From positions 4,030,001-4,094,000 of the forward strand of contig OY763926.1 in NCBI GenBank assembly GCA_963667715.1: a stretch of DNA of 64,000 nt, read 5' to 3'. Below, one piece after another: positions 9,271 through 16,334 of this stretch. The position numbers were made by a program, and so were the translations under genes. The DNA comes from JAFGDI01 sp963667715 (GTDB lineage Bacteria > Planctomycetota > Phycisphaerae > Sedimentisphaerales > SM23-30). The notes under the pieces are model-generated. The model was not told where the DNA came from. It did not search any database and worked only from the letters and a program-made list of their open reading frames with translations. The stretch's first letter is position 1. Each line of letters begins with the position of its first letter.

Positions 9271-10409
9271 TGATATATAACTTCACTATAATTCACCAGA
9301 TTATTATCCGGCATAAACACTATATCTTCTTTCATCTGCTCTGGTGTAAGCACACTTTTAAACTTGGTAAGATAATAAACATCATCATCAAGATCAAACT
9401 TGGGAGATATATCTTTCGGTTCAAATAGAAAGTCCTCACTATATACAAATTCTTCCAAATTGTGATAATACCAATAATTCTTCTTTCTTAATTTCATTTT
9501 ACCATCACAACTCGCCGGAAGCTTAGATACCACATACACTAACACTTCGGTATCAAATCCTCCGCTGCCTGTCAGTGCCATCGGATACACAGCTGATTCC
9601 GTATCAAACTTTAACACCAACGGCGACGCCAGCCCTTCAGATGATATCAGCTTTGTTTTCTCATACTCCGACATATCAGGCTTAATTACCGCGGTCACAA
9701 AACACCAACCTTGCGATATATACTTATCAAATACCGCTTTATCTTCGGGACCATACTTAAAATTGCGTTCGTTCAACCAATCCACAATAGCATCAGCACT
9801 ATCCGCTTTCACCACTGCCACATCATAAACTCCAACTGTTTTTTCCTGAAGAAGATCAACTGCCCCACCAAGACCAAGCTCCATCGGACGGTATAACGGA
9901 GGGTAAGAAATAACTACAACTGCCATTATAGCTGCAATCATCAGTAGCTTAAGCCTCTTTTCTTTTAACCCCGGTACTCGAAAAACGTATGCAATAAATG
10001 TAACAAAGAACATCACAAACATTAATATAACAAATATCGCTTCCAGATATTTTACAATAACATTCGATATATCACAAATATGAGGCTGAGCATGCATACT
10101 CAAATAGTCAAATATTTCATCAGCATCATCAATTGACAAACTAGCCAGCTCCGGATTATTCGGCACAGGTACTACCCACCCAATTTCCGGTGCCATAGTA
10201 ACATCATTTACCGAATATTTACTCTGCACAACTAACAACTCTTGGTTGTCTTTGAATACTACCAATGCCCGCTGATATGGTATATCAACATTGACTTCCT
10301 CCGACACATACATCTTACCATCGGCAAACAATATTGTTGGCAATAACACTGTCGCAACTACAACAATGAACTCCACCAGAAAACTACACATGACTCTTTT
10401 ATCTGACAT
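9264..10409 (-). CDS. DUF2330-like exported/membrane protein
   Basis: 381 residues from the ATG at 10409, preferred over a GTG at 10448 because GAGGGTG stands just upstream and the signal peptide then has a normal length. A cleavable signal ends at about LLPTILFADG. A DUF2330-like segment follows: VDIPYQRALVVFKDNQELLVVQ, then IGWVVPVPNNPEL, which resembles the MVVPVP core of that family. A membrane helix at about 117-142 and a second at 158-175 split the protein. The rest is a soluble domain. Function unknown. It sits between a phosphatidyltransferase gene upstream and the small membrane protein gene downstream. Confidence 0.65.
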   Translation of the reverse strand: MSDKRVMCSFLVEFIVVVATVLLPTILFADGKMYVSEEVNVDIPYQRALVVFKDNQELLVVQSKYSVNDVTMAPEIGWVVPVPNNPELASLSIDDADEIFDYLSMHAQPHICDISNVIVKYLEAIFVILMFVMFFVTFIAYVFRVPGLKEKRLKLLMIAAIMAVVVISYPPLYRPMELGLGGAVDLLQEKTVGVYDVAVVKADSADAIVDWLNERNFKYGPEDKAVFDKYISQGWCFVTAVIKPDMSEYEKTKLISSEGLASPLVLKFDTESAVYPMALTGSGGFDTEVLVYVVSKLPASCDGKMKLRKKNYWYYHNLEEFVYSEDFLFEPKDISPKFDLDDDVYYLTKFKSVLTPEQMKEDIVFMPDNNLVNYSEVIYQW

Positions 10410-10440
10410 ATTCAACACACCCTCACTACTCTTGTCGTTA

Positions 10441-11097
10441 TTATTCACCCTTCGCCGCCATATCGATCGCCCACAACTGCTTATGCGTCTTCCACGTCAA
10501 TACCACCAGCGTAATAATATTCGCCACCAGCAAAAACGGAACCCAAAAATTGAATATCTTCACACCATAGAAAAATATTACCGTATTAATAATGATATAA
10601 CCCAGCCGTATCTCGGTCGGCCCTATCCCATAGAAAAATATCTCAAATTCATTAGTCGATGCAAACTTCAAAAACGAATTCACCATCAGCCCGCCCGAGC
10701 ATGCCATCAATCCATAAAAATACCACGTCAGCTCGTCCGGCCCCATCATCGCATATGCCGCCACGATCGAACACGAAAAGATAAAGTCCAGAAAATGGTC
10801 CATAAAGAACCCCCACTTCACCAGCCCCGTATCACGATACCGACCCAACGCACCGTCAAACAGGTCCGTTATATACTGCAATACCATCATCACCGACATA
10901 CCAAATGTCCAAGCTATATTATCACGCGATAGATAACCGAAATACGCCATCCCGATCGACCAGAGCACCGTCGTCATCGTCAGATGATACGTCTCCACCC
11001 AACCCGGCAGCCGCGGAACCCAATAATTCTTAAACCGAGTCTCAGCCGGCCCCAATATAGACTGACCAACCTTCTTATCACCAGCAAAAGCCGCCAT
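10441..11097 (-). CDS. CDP-alcohol phosphatidyltransferase family membrane enzyme
   Basis: 218 residues with about six membrane helices. The family signature is seen as TDLFDGALGR, nine residues, then WGFFMDHFLD. The usual Ala before the Arg is Gly here; all metal-binding Asp residues are present. Such enzymes move a phosphatidyl group from a CDP-linked donor to an alcohol in phospholipid synthesis (known). The acceptor cannot be read from sequence. The stop overlaps the possible GTG start of the DUF2330-like gene, so the two are likely cotranscribed. Confidence 0.85.
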   Translation of the reverse strand: MAAFAGDKKVGQSILGPAETRFKNYWVPRLPGWVETYHLTMTTVLWSIGMAYFGYLSRDNIAWTFGMSVMMVLQYITDLFDGALGRYRDTGLVKWGFFMDHFLDFIFSCSIVAAYAMMGPDELTWYFYGLMACSGGLMVNSFLKFASTNEFEIFFYGIGPTEIRLGYIIINTVIFFYGVKIFNFWVPFLLVANIITLVVLTWKTHKQLWAIDMAAKGE

Positions 11098-11128
11098 AAC
11101 ACACTCCTTATATCACCATCAGCTCACA

Positions 11129-11194
11129 AAATCAAATAGCTTCGAGCGGAGCGAGATTCATGAGCTTGTTACTTGTTACTTATTACCTGTTACT
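11129..11194. repeat. Dispersed intergenic repeat A, copy 1
   Basis: About 65 bases, from AAATCAAATAGCTTCGAGCG through GAGCTTGTTACTTGTTACTT, nearly match 40880-40944, with a handful of substitutions and one inserted base. Both copies are intergenic. A run of TTACTTGTTACTTATTACCT-type units ends the element. Confidence 0.75.
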
Positions 11195-11199
11195 AACCC

Positions 11200-13080
11200 T
11201 CACCCCAACGCCGGTATCGGGAAGCTCAAATGAAACACACACTTACCCTCGCCCGGCAGACTCAATGCGATCTGACCATTATGCCGCTCCATGATCTTCT
11301 TACACAGCGGCAAATGAATTCCGGTACTATAGGTCTTATCCTTATACTCAAACGAACGGAACGCATCAAAGAATATCTTCGAGATCGTTTGCGGAATTTC
11401 AACTTCATGCACTACAATTGCAATATTCCAGTTCTTACCAGACTGCACACATGAAATATCAACATCTATCACCTCCGACACCGCAAACAGCTCCACACCT
11501 TCGATTATCTTATCGAATAGCAGCTGGATCTGCTGGCCGTCGGCATCGATTACCGGCAGCTTCGAATGCTTGATATCAAGCTGCCCTTCGGCTATCTTAC
11601 CGGCATAGGTTATCTTTACCTCTTCGATTATCTTGTTCAGATCAACATCGTCAAACGGATTACCACGATACACCATCCGAGAATATACCAGCAGCCCATC
11701 CAACATCCCCTGCAGACTATCAGAATGCACAAGTATCCTGTTCAAGGTCGTCATATTATCGCCGCACATACCAGAACAGCCGTCGGTAATATTCTTCACC
11801 TCTGCCGAGATCAAGCCCAGCTTATTGGTAAGCTCACCAGAGGCTCTATTGACAAAATGCTCCAGCTCACGGTTACTGCACTCCAACTCTGTAGCAAATA
11901 CCCGTATCTCCTCTTCGATCTGACGACGCTCGGTTATATCTTCAACAAAAGTAGCAAAATAGCCCGGCTCCGGACTATAAGCCAGTACCGAGAACCACCT
12001 CTCCTGCTTATATGAAAATATATCATGACGAATATGGATCTTACACTCTTCCACCTTCTTATACAGCTTGGCCCACGCCAGATCAAACGGGGTCGATTCT
12101 ATCACCTCGCTCAACTTACTCCCGATCACATTTTTCCTCTCCAGCTCCAGAATATCGGCAAACGCATCGTTAATCTCGGTAAACTCAAAGTCTGCTATCT
12201 CGCCTGCCTCGTCCCGAATCGCCTTATGACAGGCAAAACCATCTAACATACCCTCAAACATCGTGCGATACTTCATCTCACTTCGCTGGAACGAAGCTTC
12301 CGCCTCCTTCTGCTCAGATATATCTTCAACAATGAACAATGCATAGTCCGGCGTACCTGTATTTGATCGGATCAGCGACGCAGAAACCTTTACCCAGCTA
12401 ACCTCATGACCATTATTCAACTGACGCTGCTCGACCTGATAGTGCGAACATTTACCCGCTGCCAGATCATTAAAGATAGCAACCGCACCCTTAATATCCT
12501 CAGGGTGAATATAACTGGCGAAGCTCGACACCCGCAGCTGATCGATCGTCTTGCCCGTTAAGGTCTGAAATATACTGTTACACTCGATTATCGTCCCGTT
12601 CAAATTCAACAGTGCGATACCAATACCAGAACTGCTGAAGATCGCACGCAGATACTTCTCCTTCTCGCGTGCTACTGTTTGGTTTCGCTCCATCTGCTCG
12701 GTTGTCAGACGTATCTCCTGACGAAGCCAGCTCAGATCCGTATTATCTCTTATATACAGATATACCATTCCGCCATCTAATATACCCTCCAACCGGATCG
12801 CTATATTGCGGCCTGAAACCAGTTTCAAAACCGTATCTATTGTATAGCGACCGCCCTGCGAAACACTATCATAGACCTCTTGCCATATCCGACCCTCTGG
12901 ATCATCAAATATATCTGATAAACTACTGCCTACCGCTTCCGATTCTTCTAAACCCAGCAGCTCAGATGATCGTGTATTTACCAGCTGTATCTTACCGGAT
13001 ACATCAAATATTAGTATCGCCTGACTGGAATTCTGAAAACCTCTCAGGATAAGCTCTGTGGAAGATAATTTGGAACTCAT
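11200..13080 (-). CDS. Triple-PAS protein with degenerate (pseudo) histidine kinase core
   Basis: 626 residues from the ATG at 13080, which has AAGG five bases upstream; a TTG at 13101 is less likely. Three PAS domains lie at about 10-125, 135-260 and 262-385, with PAC-like ends. A helical pair and an ATPase-like fold follow and align with PAS-linked histidine kinases (FVNRASGELTNKLG; STGIHLPLCKKIMERHNGQI). The phospho-accepting His is replaced by Gly415, the N-box Asn residues by Lys and Gly (FDKIIEGVEL), and the D-x-G-x-G box reads VHEVEIP. It is soluble and full length, so it looks like a retained pseudokinase or scaffold (inference). No response regulator is adjacent. Repeat A lies just downstream. 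Confidence 0.8.
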   Translation of the reverse strand: MSSKLSSTELILRGFQNSSQAILIFDVSGKIQLVNTRSSELLGLEESEAVGSSLSDIFDDPEGRIWQEVYDSVSQGGRYTIDTVLKLVSGRNIAIRLEGILDGGMVYLYIRDNTDLSWLRQEIRLTTEQMERNQTVAREKEKYLRAIFSSSGIGIALLNLNGTIIECNSIFQTLTGKTIDQLRVSSFASYIHPEDIKGAVAIFNDLAAGKCSHYQVEQRQLNNGHEVSWVKVSASLIRSNTGTPDYALFIVEDISEQKEAEASFQRSEMKYRTMFEGMLDGFACHKAIRDEAGEIADFEFTEINDAFADILELERKNVIGSKLSEVIESTPFDLAWAKLYKKVEECKIHIRHDIFSYKQERWFSVLAYSPEPGYFATFVEDITERRQIEEEIRVFATELECSNRELEHFVNRASGELTNKLGLISAEVKNITDGCSGMCGDNMTTLNRILVHSDSLQGMLDGLLVYSRMVYRGNPFDDVDLNKIIEEVKITYAGKIAEGQLDIKHSKLPVIDADGQQIQLLFDKIIEGVELFAVSEVIDVDISCVQSGKNWNIAIVVHEVEIPQTISKIFFDAFRSFEYKDKTYSTGIHLPLCKKIMERHNGQIALSLPGEGKCVFHLSFPIPALG

Positions 13081-13169
13081 ATAGACCTTACTCGACTGCA
13101 ACTTTGCTAAATGAAATACGTAATAAGCTCAAGTATCCGCCTTTGGCGTCTGCTCTTAAAGTAATAATT

Positions 13170-13249
13170 TAGCCTCGCCCGAAGGGCGAAACCTTAACTT
13201 GTTACTTGTTACCTTTTACTTGTTACTATAACCGTGACAACGGTCACCT
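13170..13249. repeat. Dispersed intergenic repeat B, copy 1
   Basis: The element has a CGCCCgaagGGCG hairpin, then AACCTTAACTTG and TTACCTTTTACTTGTTACT units, and ends in the inverted repeat GTGACaacgGTCAC. The right two thirds match 39464-39530, where the hairpins are CCGCcgcaGGCGG and GTAACCG..CGGTTAC. Confidence 0.7.
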
Positions 13250-13305
13250 TTCGGTTAGTTTGAAACTAGTCTCTATTATAAAGAATTACGACCTGCCCGC
13301 CACTC

Positions 13306-13346
13306 AAAAAAAAAACGGACACACTCCATATTATAGAGTATGTCCG
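13306..13346 (-). terminator. Rho-independent terminator for the 77-residue protein gene
   Basis: Read on the minus strand, an 11-bp stem (one mismatch) CGGACATACTC / GAGTGTGTCCG with a 9-base loop is followed directly by a run of ten T. It lies 31 bases beyond the stop at 13377. Confidence 0.85.
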
Positions 13347-13376
13347 AATTTATTATTTCGAAACCCTGAACCGCTA

Positions 13377-13610
13377 TTAGGCGATAAAGGCTTTAATATC
13401 TGCTTCTGTCAGCTGCGATGACTTCGTGCCAATCTCAGCGCTCAACCAGCTCATGATCGCTGGAGTATATGGGAAAGTGCCTTCTTTGACCAGCTTGGTC
13501 ATATCATTGGCCCTTCTTACGCTGGCTCTATCCTTCTTCAAAGAATTTTCGCGTCTTGTTGATTTCTGATTAGCAAACCTGGCATCAAACCTGTCACGTC
13601 TCTGGCCCAT
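13377..13610 (-). CDS. Small basic protein of unknown function
   Basis: 77 residues, not recognised. The first half is strongly basic (RRDRFDARF, STRRENSLKKDRASVRR); the second half is a compact helical stretch with PYTPAIMSWLSAEIG and LTEADIKAFIA. Its own promoter, an AGGAGAG site upstream of the ATG and a strong terminator mark it as a real monocistronic gene. The charge pattern would fit a nucleic-acid- or ribosome-binding protein, but that is a guess. Confidence 0.7.
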   Translation of the reverse strand: MGQRRDRFDARFANQKSTRRENSLKKDRASVRRANDMTKLVKEGTFPYTPAIMSWLSAEIGTKSSQLTEADIKAFIA

Positions 13611-13626
13611 TTGTATAACTCTCCTG

Positions 13627-13655
13627 TATATAATAACTTATGTCATAATTGTCAA
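13627..13655 (-). promoter_or_regulatory. Promoter of the 77-residue protein gene
   Basis: On the minus strand TTGACA (13655-13650) and TATATA (13632-13627) are 17 bases apart. The predicted start near 13620 would leave a very short leader that begins at or inside the AGGAGAG ribosome site, so the true start may be shifted a few bases. Confidence 0.55.
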
Positions 13656-13797
13656 ATCAAGACTGTATATTATATCATATTATGTATTTCTGTCAAGATT
13701 TTATCAAAAACACATCTTTTTATTCTTAAATCAAGCCCATAAAAACAGTTGAACACCCACAGTACCCATGCTGAATATAAAAAAATTATCTTTTTTT

Positions 13798-13885
13798 ACT
13801 CCAAACCCCAAACCCTAATTACTAAATCCTAATTCCTAATTCCTAAATTCTAAATCCTAAATTCTAAATTCTAACTCCTAATCCC
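13798..13885. repeat. Degenerate telomere-like tandem repeat (TCCTAAAT-type)
   Basis: About ten copies of a 7-8 base unit varying around CCTAAAT/TTCTAAAT fill this stretch. Shorter tracts of the same kind occur at 26786-26822, 37436-37495 and 40471-40556, always between genes. The rest of the gap from 13611 is AT-rich with no gene. Confidence 0.75.
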
Positions 13886-13895
13886 CCATCTCTAC

Positions 13896-13924
13896 TTGCC
13901 CACTTATGCCCGCTGCATTATAAT
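13896..13924 (+). promoter_or_regulatory. truA promoter predicting a leaderless mRNA
   Basis: TTGCCC (13896-13901) and a perfect TATAAT (13919-13924) are 17 bases apart. The ATG of truA is at 13932, seven bases after the -10 box, so transcription should begin at or next to the start codon. No SD sequence is present. Confidence 0.65.
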
Positions 13925-13931
13925 ACCATCC

Positions 13932-14705
13932 ATGAACGAAGCGAACAGAAAAAATGTAAAACTCATAGTAAGCTACGACGGCACACACTATCACGGCTGG
14001 CAAACCCAGGCCAACTGCGATCTGCCCACTATCCAAAAAACACTGGAAAATACTATAGAATCTATAGTTAAGCACCCTGTTGACCTAAGAGCCTCCGGAC
14101 GAACCGATGCCGGCGTACACGCCGAAGGCCAAGTTGCAAACTTCTTCACCGATTCGGTAATACCAGCCGACAGACTCGGACGGGTTATAAATAGCAAAAT
14201 ACCATACAATGACTCTCGCAGCCAGGATATCAGAATCCTGTCATCGGAACTCGTACCGGACGATTTCGATGCCAATACCTCCGCGATCAGCAAGCTATAC
14301 CGATACACGGCTTATAATAATATGCTGAAATTCCCTAACTGCGAACATCGGGCATACTATCTACCGCCCAAGTGCAATATCGACCTCATGAAACAGGCCG
14401 CTCCCGACCTCGTCGGCGAACATGATTTCCGCTCGCTCGCCAGCTCGATCTGCGATAAGAAAAACACCGTTCGCACCGTGCTCCGCTGCGATATCTGGCA
14501 AAAAAACCACTATATCTTCTTCGATGTCGAAGGCACCGGGTTCCTGCATAATATGGTTCGCAATATTGTTGGCCTGCTCATCGATATCGGAAGAGAGCAA
14601 AAAACTGTCGATTGCATACCGCAAATTCTGGAAGCAAAAAAACGCTCTGCTTCCGGCAATCGAGCACCCGCCAACGGCCTGGCTCTCAGATGGGTGCGAT
14701 ACTAA
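13932..14705 (+). CDS. truA: tRNA pseudouridine synthase A
   Basis: 257 residues. The family core VSYDGTHYHGWQTQ, the catalytic loop ASGRTDAGVHA with Asp59, and the C-terminal FLHNMVRNIVGLLIDIG motif are all present. TruA makes pseudouridine at positions 38-40 of tRNA anticodon arms (known). The ATG at 13932 is chosen because it starts the conserved region at the usual distance and lies seven bases after a TATAAT box; an in-frame ATG at 13896 would fall inside the promoter. The stop is 10 bases from the stop of the convergent rhomboid gene, with no terminator between. Confidence 0.96.
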   Translation: MNEANRKNVKLIVSYDGTHYHGWQTQANCDLPTIQKTLENTIESIVKHPVDLRASGRTDAGVHAEGQVANFFTDSVIPADRLGRVINSKIPYNDSRSQDIRILSSELVPDDFDANTSAISKLYRYTAYNNMLKFPNCEHRAYYLPPKCNIDLMKQAAPDLVGEHDFRSLASSICDKKNTVRTVLRCDIWQKNHYIFFDVEGTGFLHNMVRNIVGLLIDIGREQKTVDCIPQILEAKKRSASGNRAPANGLALRWVRY

Positions 14706-14715
14706 ACATACTATA

Positions 14716-15711
14716 TCAACTTACCCGCACCTTGGGAATATCCAAAATCTCATCACATTCCGGACATCGACCCTGCTTACCGGAAAATGAAACCGGTACA
14801 CGAACCTTCTTACCGCAATCGCAATAAAATATAATATGACCGGCCTTCACCGAAAATGCCGCTTCCGATCTCTTCTCTTTCAGACTCTTAGCTTTCACCT
14901 TTGGCTTTGACTCTTCACCCCCAGCATAACCATACCCAGCTTCACCTGAAACCTGATCTTCGCCTGTCTTATCAAGAATGCCGACCCGCCTGTTATACAA
15001 TGCCTGATATTCTTCCGGCACCATTGTATTCTTCTTCGGACGACCTTTATGCTTTATCACATCTAGCAGTGAATACTCATAACGCTCCATACTCACCAGC
15101 TTATACTTTAACAACAATACCGCTATACCAAAGCCGCCTATAAAACCACCGATATGAGCTGCATAAGCCACAGAACCAGCAACGCTGAAAAATACCAGAC
15201 CTAAAATATCAAATACCAGCCACATCAGGATCAGCCAGTAACCTGATAACGTGAAAGGATGAATCCTGAAACCCAAAAAGAACAGACAATCAACATCGTT
15301 CAATGGGAAAAATACCAGGTACATAGCAACAATACCATTGATCGCACCACTAGCACCGATCATCCTGCCGTCGCTAAGAATATTGAACAGCGTAACCGAG
15401 GCCAGACCAACTATAAAGTATACCGGCAGATATACCCAGTTACTCAACTTCGCACATACCGCATTGCCAAACACCCACAAAAACAACATGTTACCAAAGA
15501 TATGCCCCACACTAGCATGCAAAAACATATGACCGAACAGGCCACTAAATTTCCAGCCGTCGGCCACCATTGCCTCATAACGAAATTCCTCTGCACTTAA
15601 TGCATGAAATGTCGAAATGAAAACCGCTACATTCACTGCTATCAGCAACCAATTAACAACCGGCCAGCGATCCTCCGGCACATCTACTCGATACGGCAAT
15701 ATCCCAAACAT
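14716..15711 (-). CDS. Rhomboid intramembrane serine protease with C-terminal zinc ribbon
   Basis: 331 residues. The first 215 form the six-helix rhomboid core: HIFGNMLFLWVFGN, catalytic Ser121 in GASGAING and His186 in AAHIGG. A polar linker of about 75 residues rich in Lys, Glu and Gly follows. The last 40 residues are a zinc ribbon of the form CDCGKKVRVP...GKQGRCPECDEIL. A rhomboid cleaves membrane proteins within the bilayer; the ribbon would lie in the cytoplasm and may bind substrate or partner (inference). The same ribbon forms the adjacent protein at 15839-16123, which lies upstream on the same strand. Confidence 0.9.
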   Translation of the reverse strand: MFGILPYRVDVPEDRWPVVNWLLIAVNVAVFISTFHALSAEEFRYEAMVADGWKFSGLFGHMFLHASVGHIFGNMLFLWVFGNAVCAKLSNWVYLPVYFIVGLASVTLFNILSDGRMIGASGAINGIVAMYLVFFPLNDVDCLFFLGFRIHPFTLSGYWLILMWLVFDILGLVFFSVAGSVAYAAHIGGFIGGFGIAVLLLKYKLVSMERYEYSLLDVIKHKGRPKKNTMVPEEYQALYNRRVGILDKTGEDQVSGEAGYGYAGGEESKPKVKAKSLKEKRSEAAFSVKAGHIIFYCDCGKKVRVPVSFSGKQGRCPECDEILDIPKVRVS

Positions 15712-15838
15712 CTAAAATTTCCCTTCTTATACATAACCTAAAAACACATACTAAAACAATGGACAAAACCACAACCTATTACTATACACTGTAACCAGAT
15801 GAAAGGTTACATCCTTCTCACATTACTCGCCCCGCACT

Positions 15839-16123
15839 TCAAACTGAAACATGCGGGATCTTTATCACCCGCCCGCAATCGGGACATTTCCCTCGCTTAC
15901 CGGCAAAGGCAACCGGCATCTTCACCCGCTTACCACAAACACAGCTAAAATGAATATCGCCATCAATTATCTCAACATCCTTACGCGTCAGCGAAACCGG
16001 AGAATTATAAACCCACGAATTCTGACACGGATCATTAGCCCGATGTGAATACTGCGGTGTATCTGGTACGTCCTCTATCACATACCCCTTTATCACCTGC
16101 TTGTCACCATCTTTTTCTCGCAT
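15839..16123 (-). CDS. Stand-alone zinc-ribbon protein, paralogue of the rhomboid tail
   Basis: 94 residues. Residues 55-92 read CVCGKRVKMPVAFAGKRGKC followed by PDCGRVIKIP, the same C-x-C-GK-x-V..P..F.GK.G.CPxC..IP pattern as the C-terminus of the rhomboid protease 127 bases downstream. The N-terminal half is polar and unrecognised. Four Cys residues are spaced to bind one zinc ion. Similar ribbons are common in planctomycete proteins (my recollection). It could bind the same partner as the rhomboid tail (inference). Confidence 0.75.
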   Translation of the reverse strand: MREKDGDKQVIKGYVIEDVPDTPQYSHRANDPCQNSWVYNSPVSLTRKDVEIIDGDIHFSCVCGKRVKMPVAFAGKRGKCPDCGRVIKIPHVSV

Positions 16124-16272
16124 AATCTAACACATCAACCTTTTACTTTTAACCTTTAACTCTTTACCACCTAAATCTAATTTAACCAATAAACCAAAAC
16201 TGTCAACCACAAAATAGCCCCGCTATTCGGGAACACAACAAAAACAACAAACAACATTACTCGCCACTCAAG

Positions 16273-16320
16273 CTGCCGTAAAGATCCAGCCCGTATTCGG
16301 GCGCTTATCCTGTCTAAAAA
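16273..16320. repeat. Dispersed hairpin repeat C, copy 1
   Basis: CTGCCGTAAAGATCCAG, a CCCG-tatt-CGGG hairpin, then TATCCTGTC and an A-run. The copy at 38804-38853 has the same flanks, but its hairpin is ACCG/CGGT, so pairing is kept by compensatory change. Each copy sits just beyond the stop of a minus-strand gene (15 and 2 bases). Confidence 0.8.
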
Positions 16321-16334
16321 AATCTTACCCCCCA

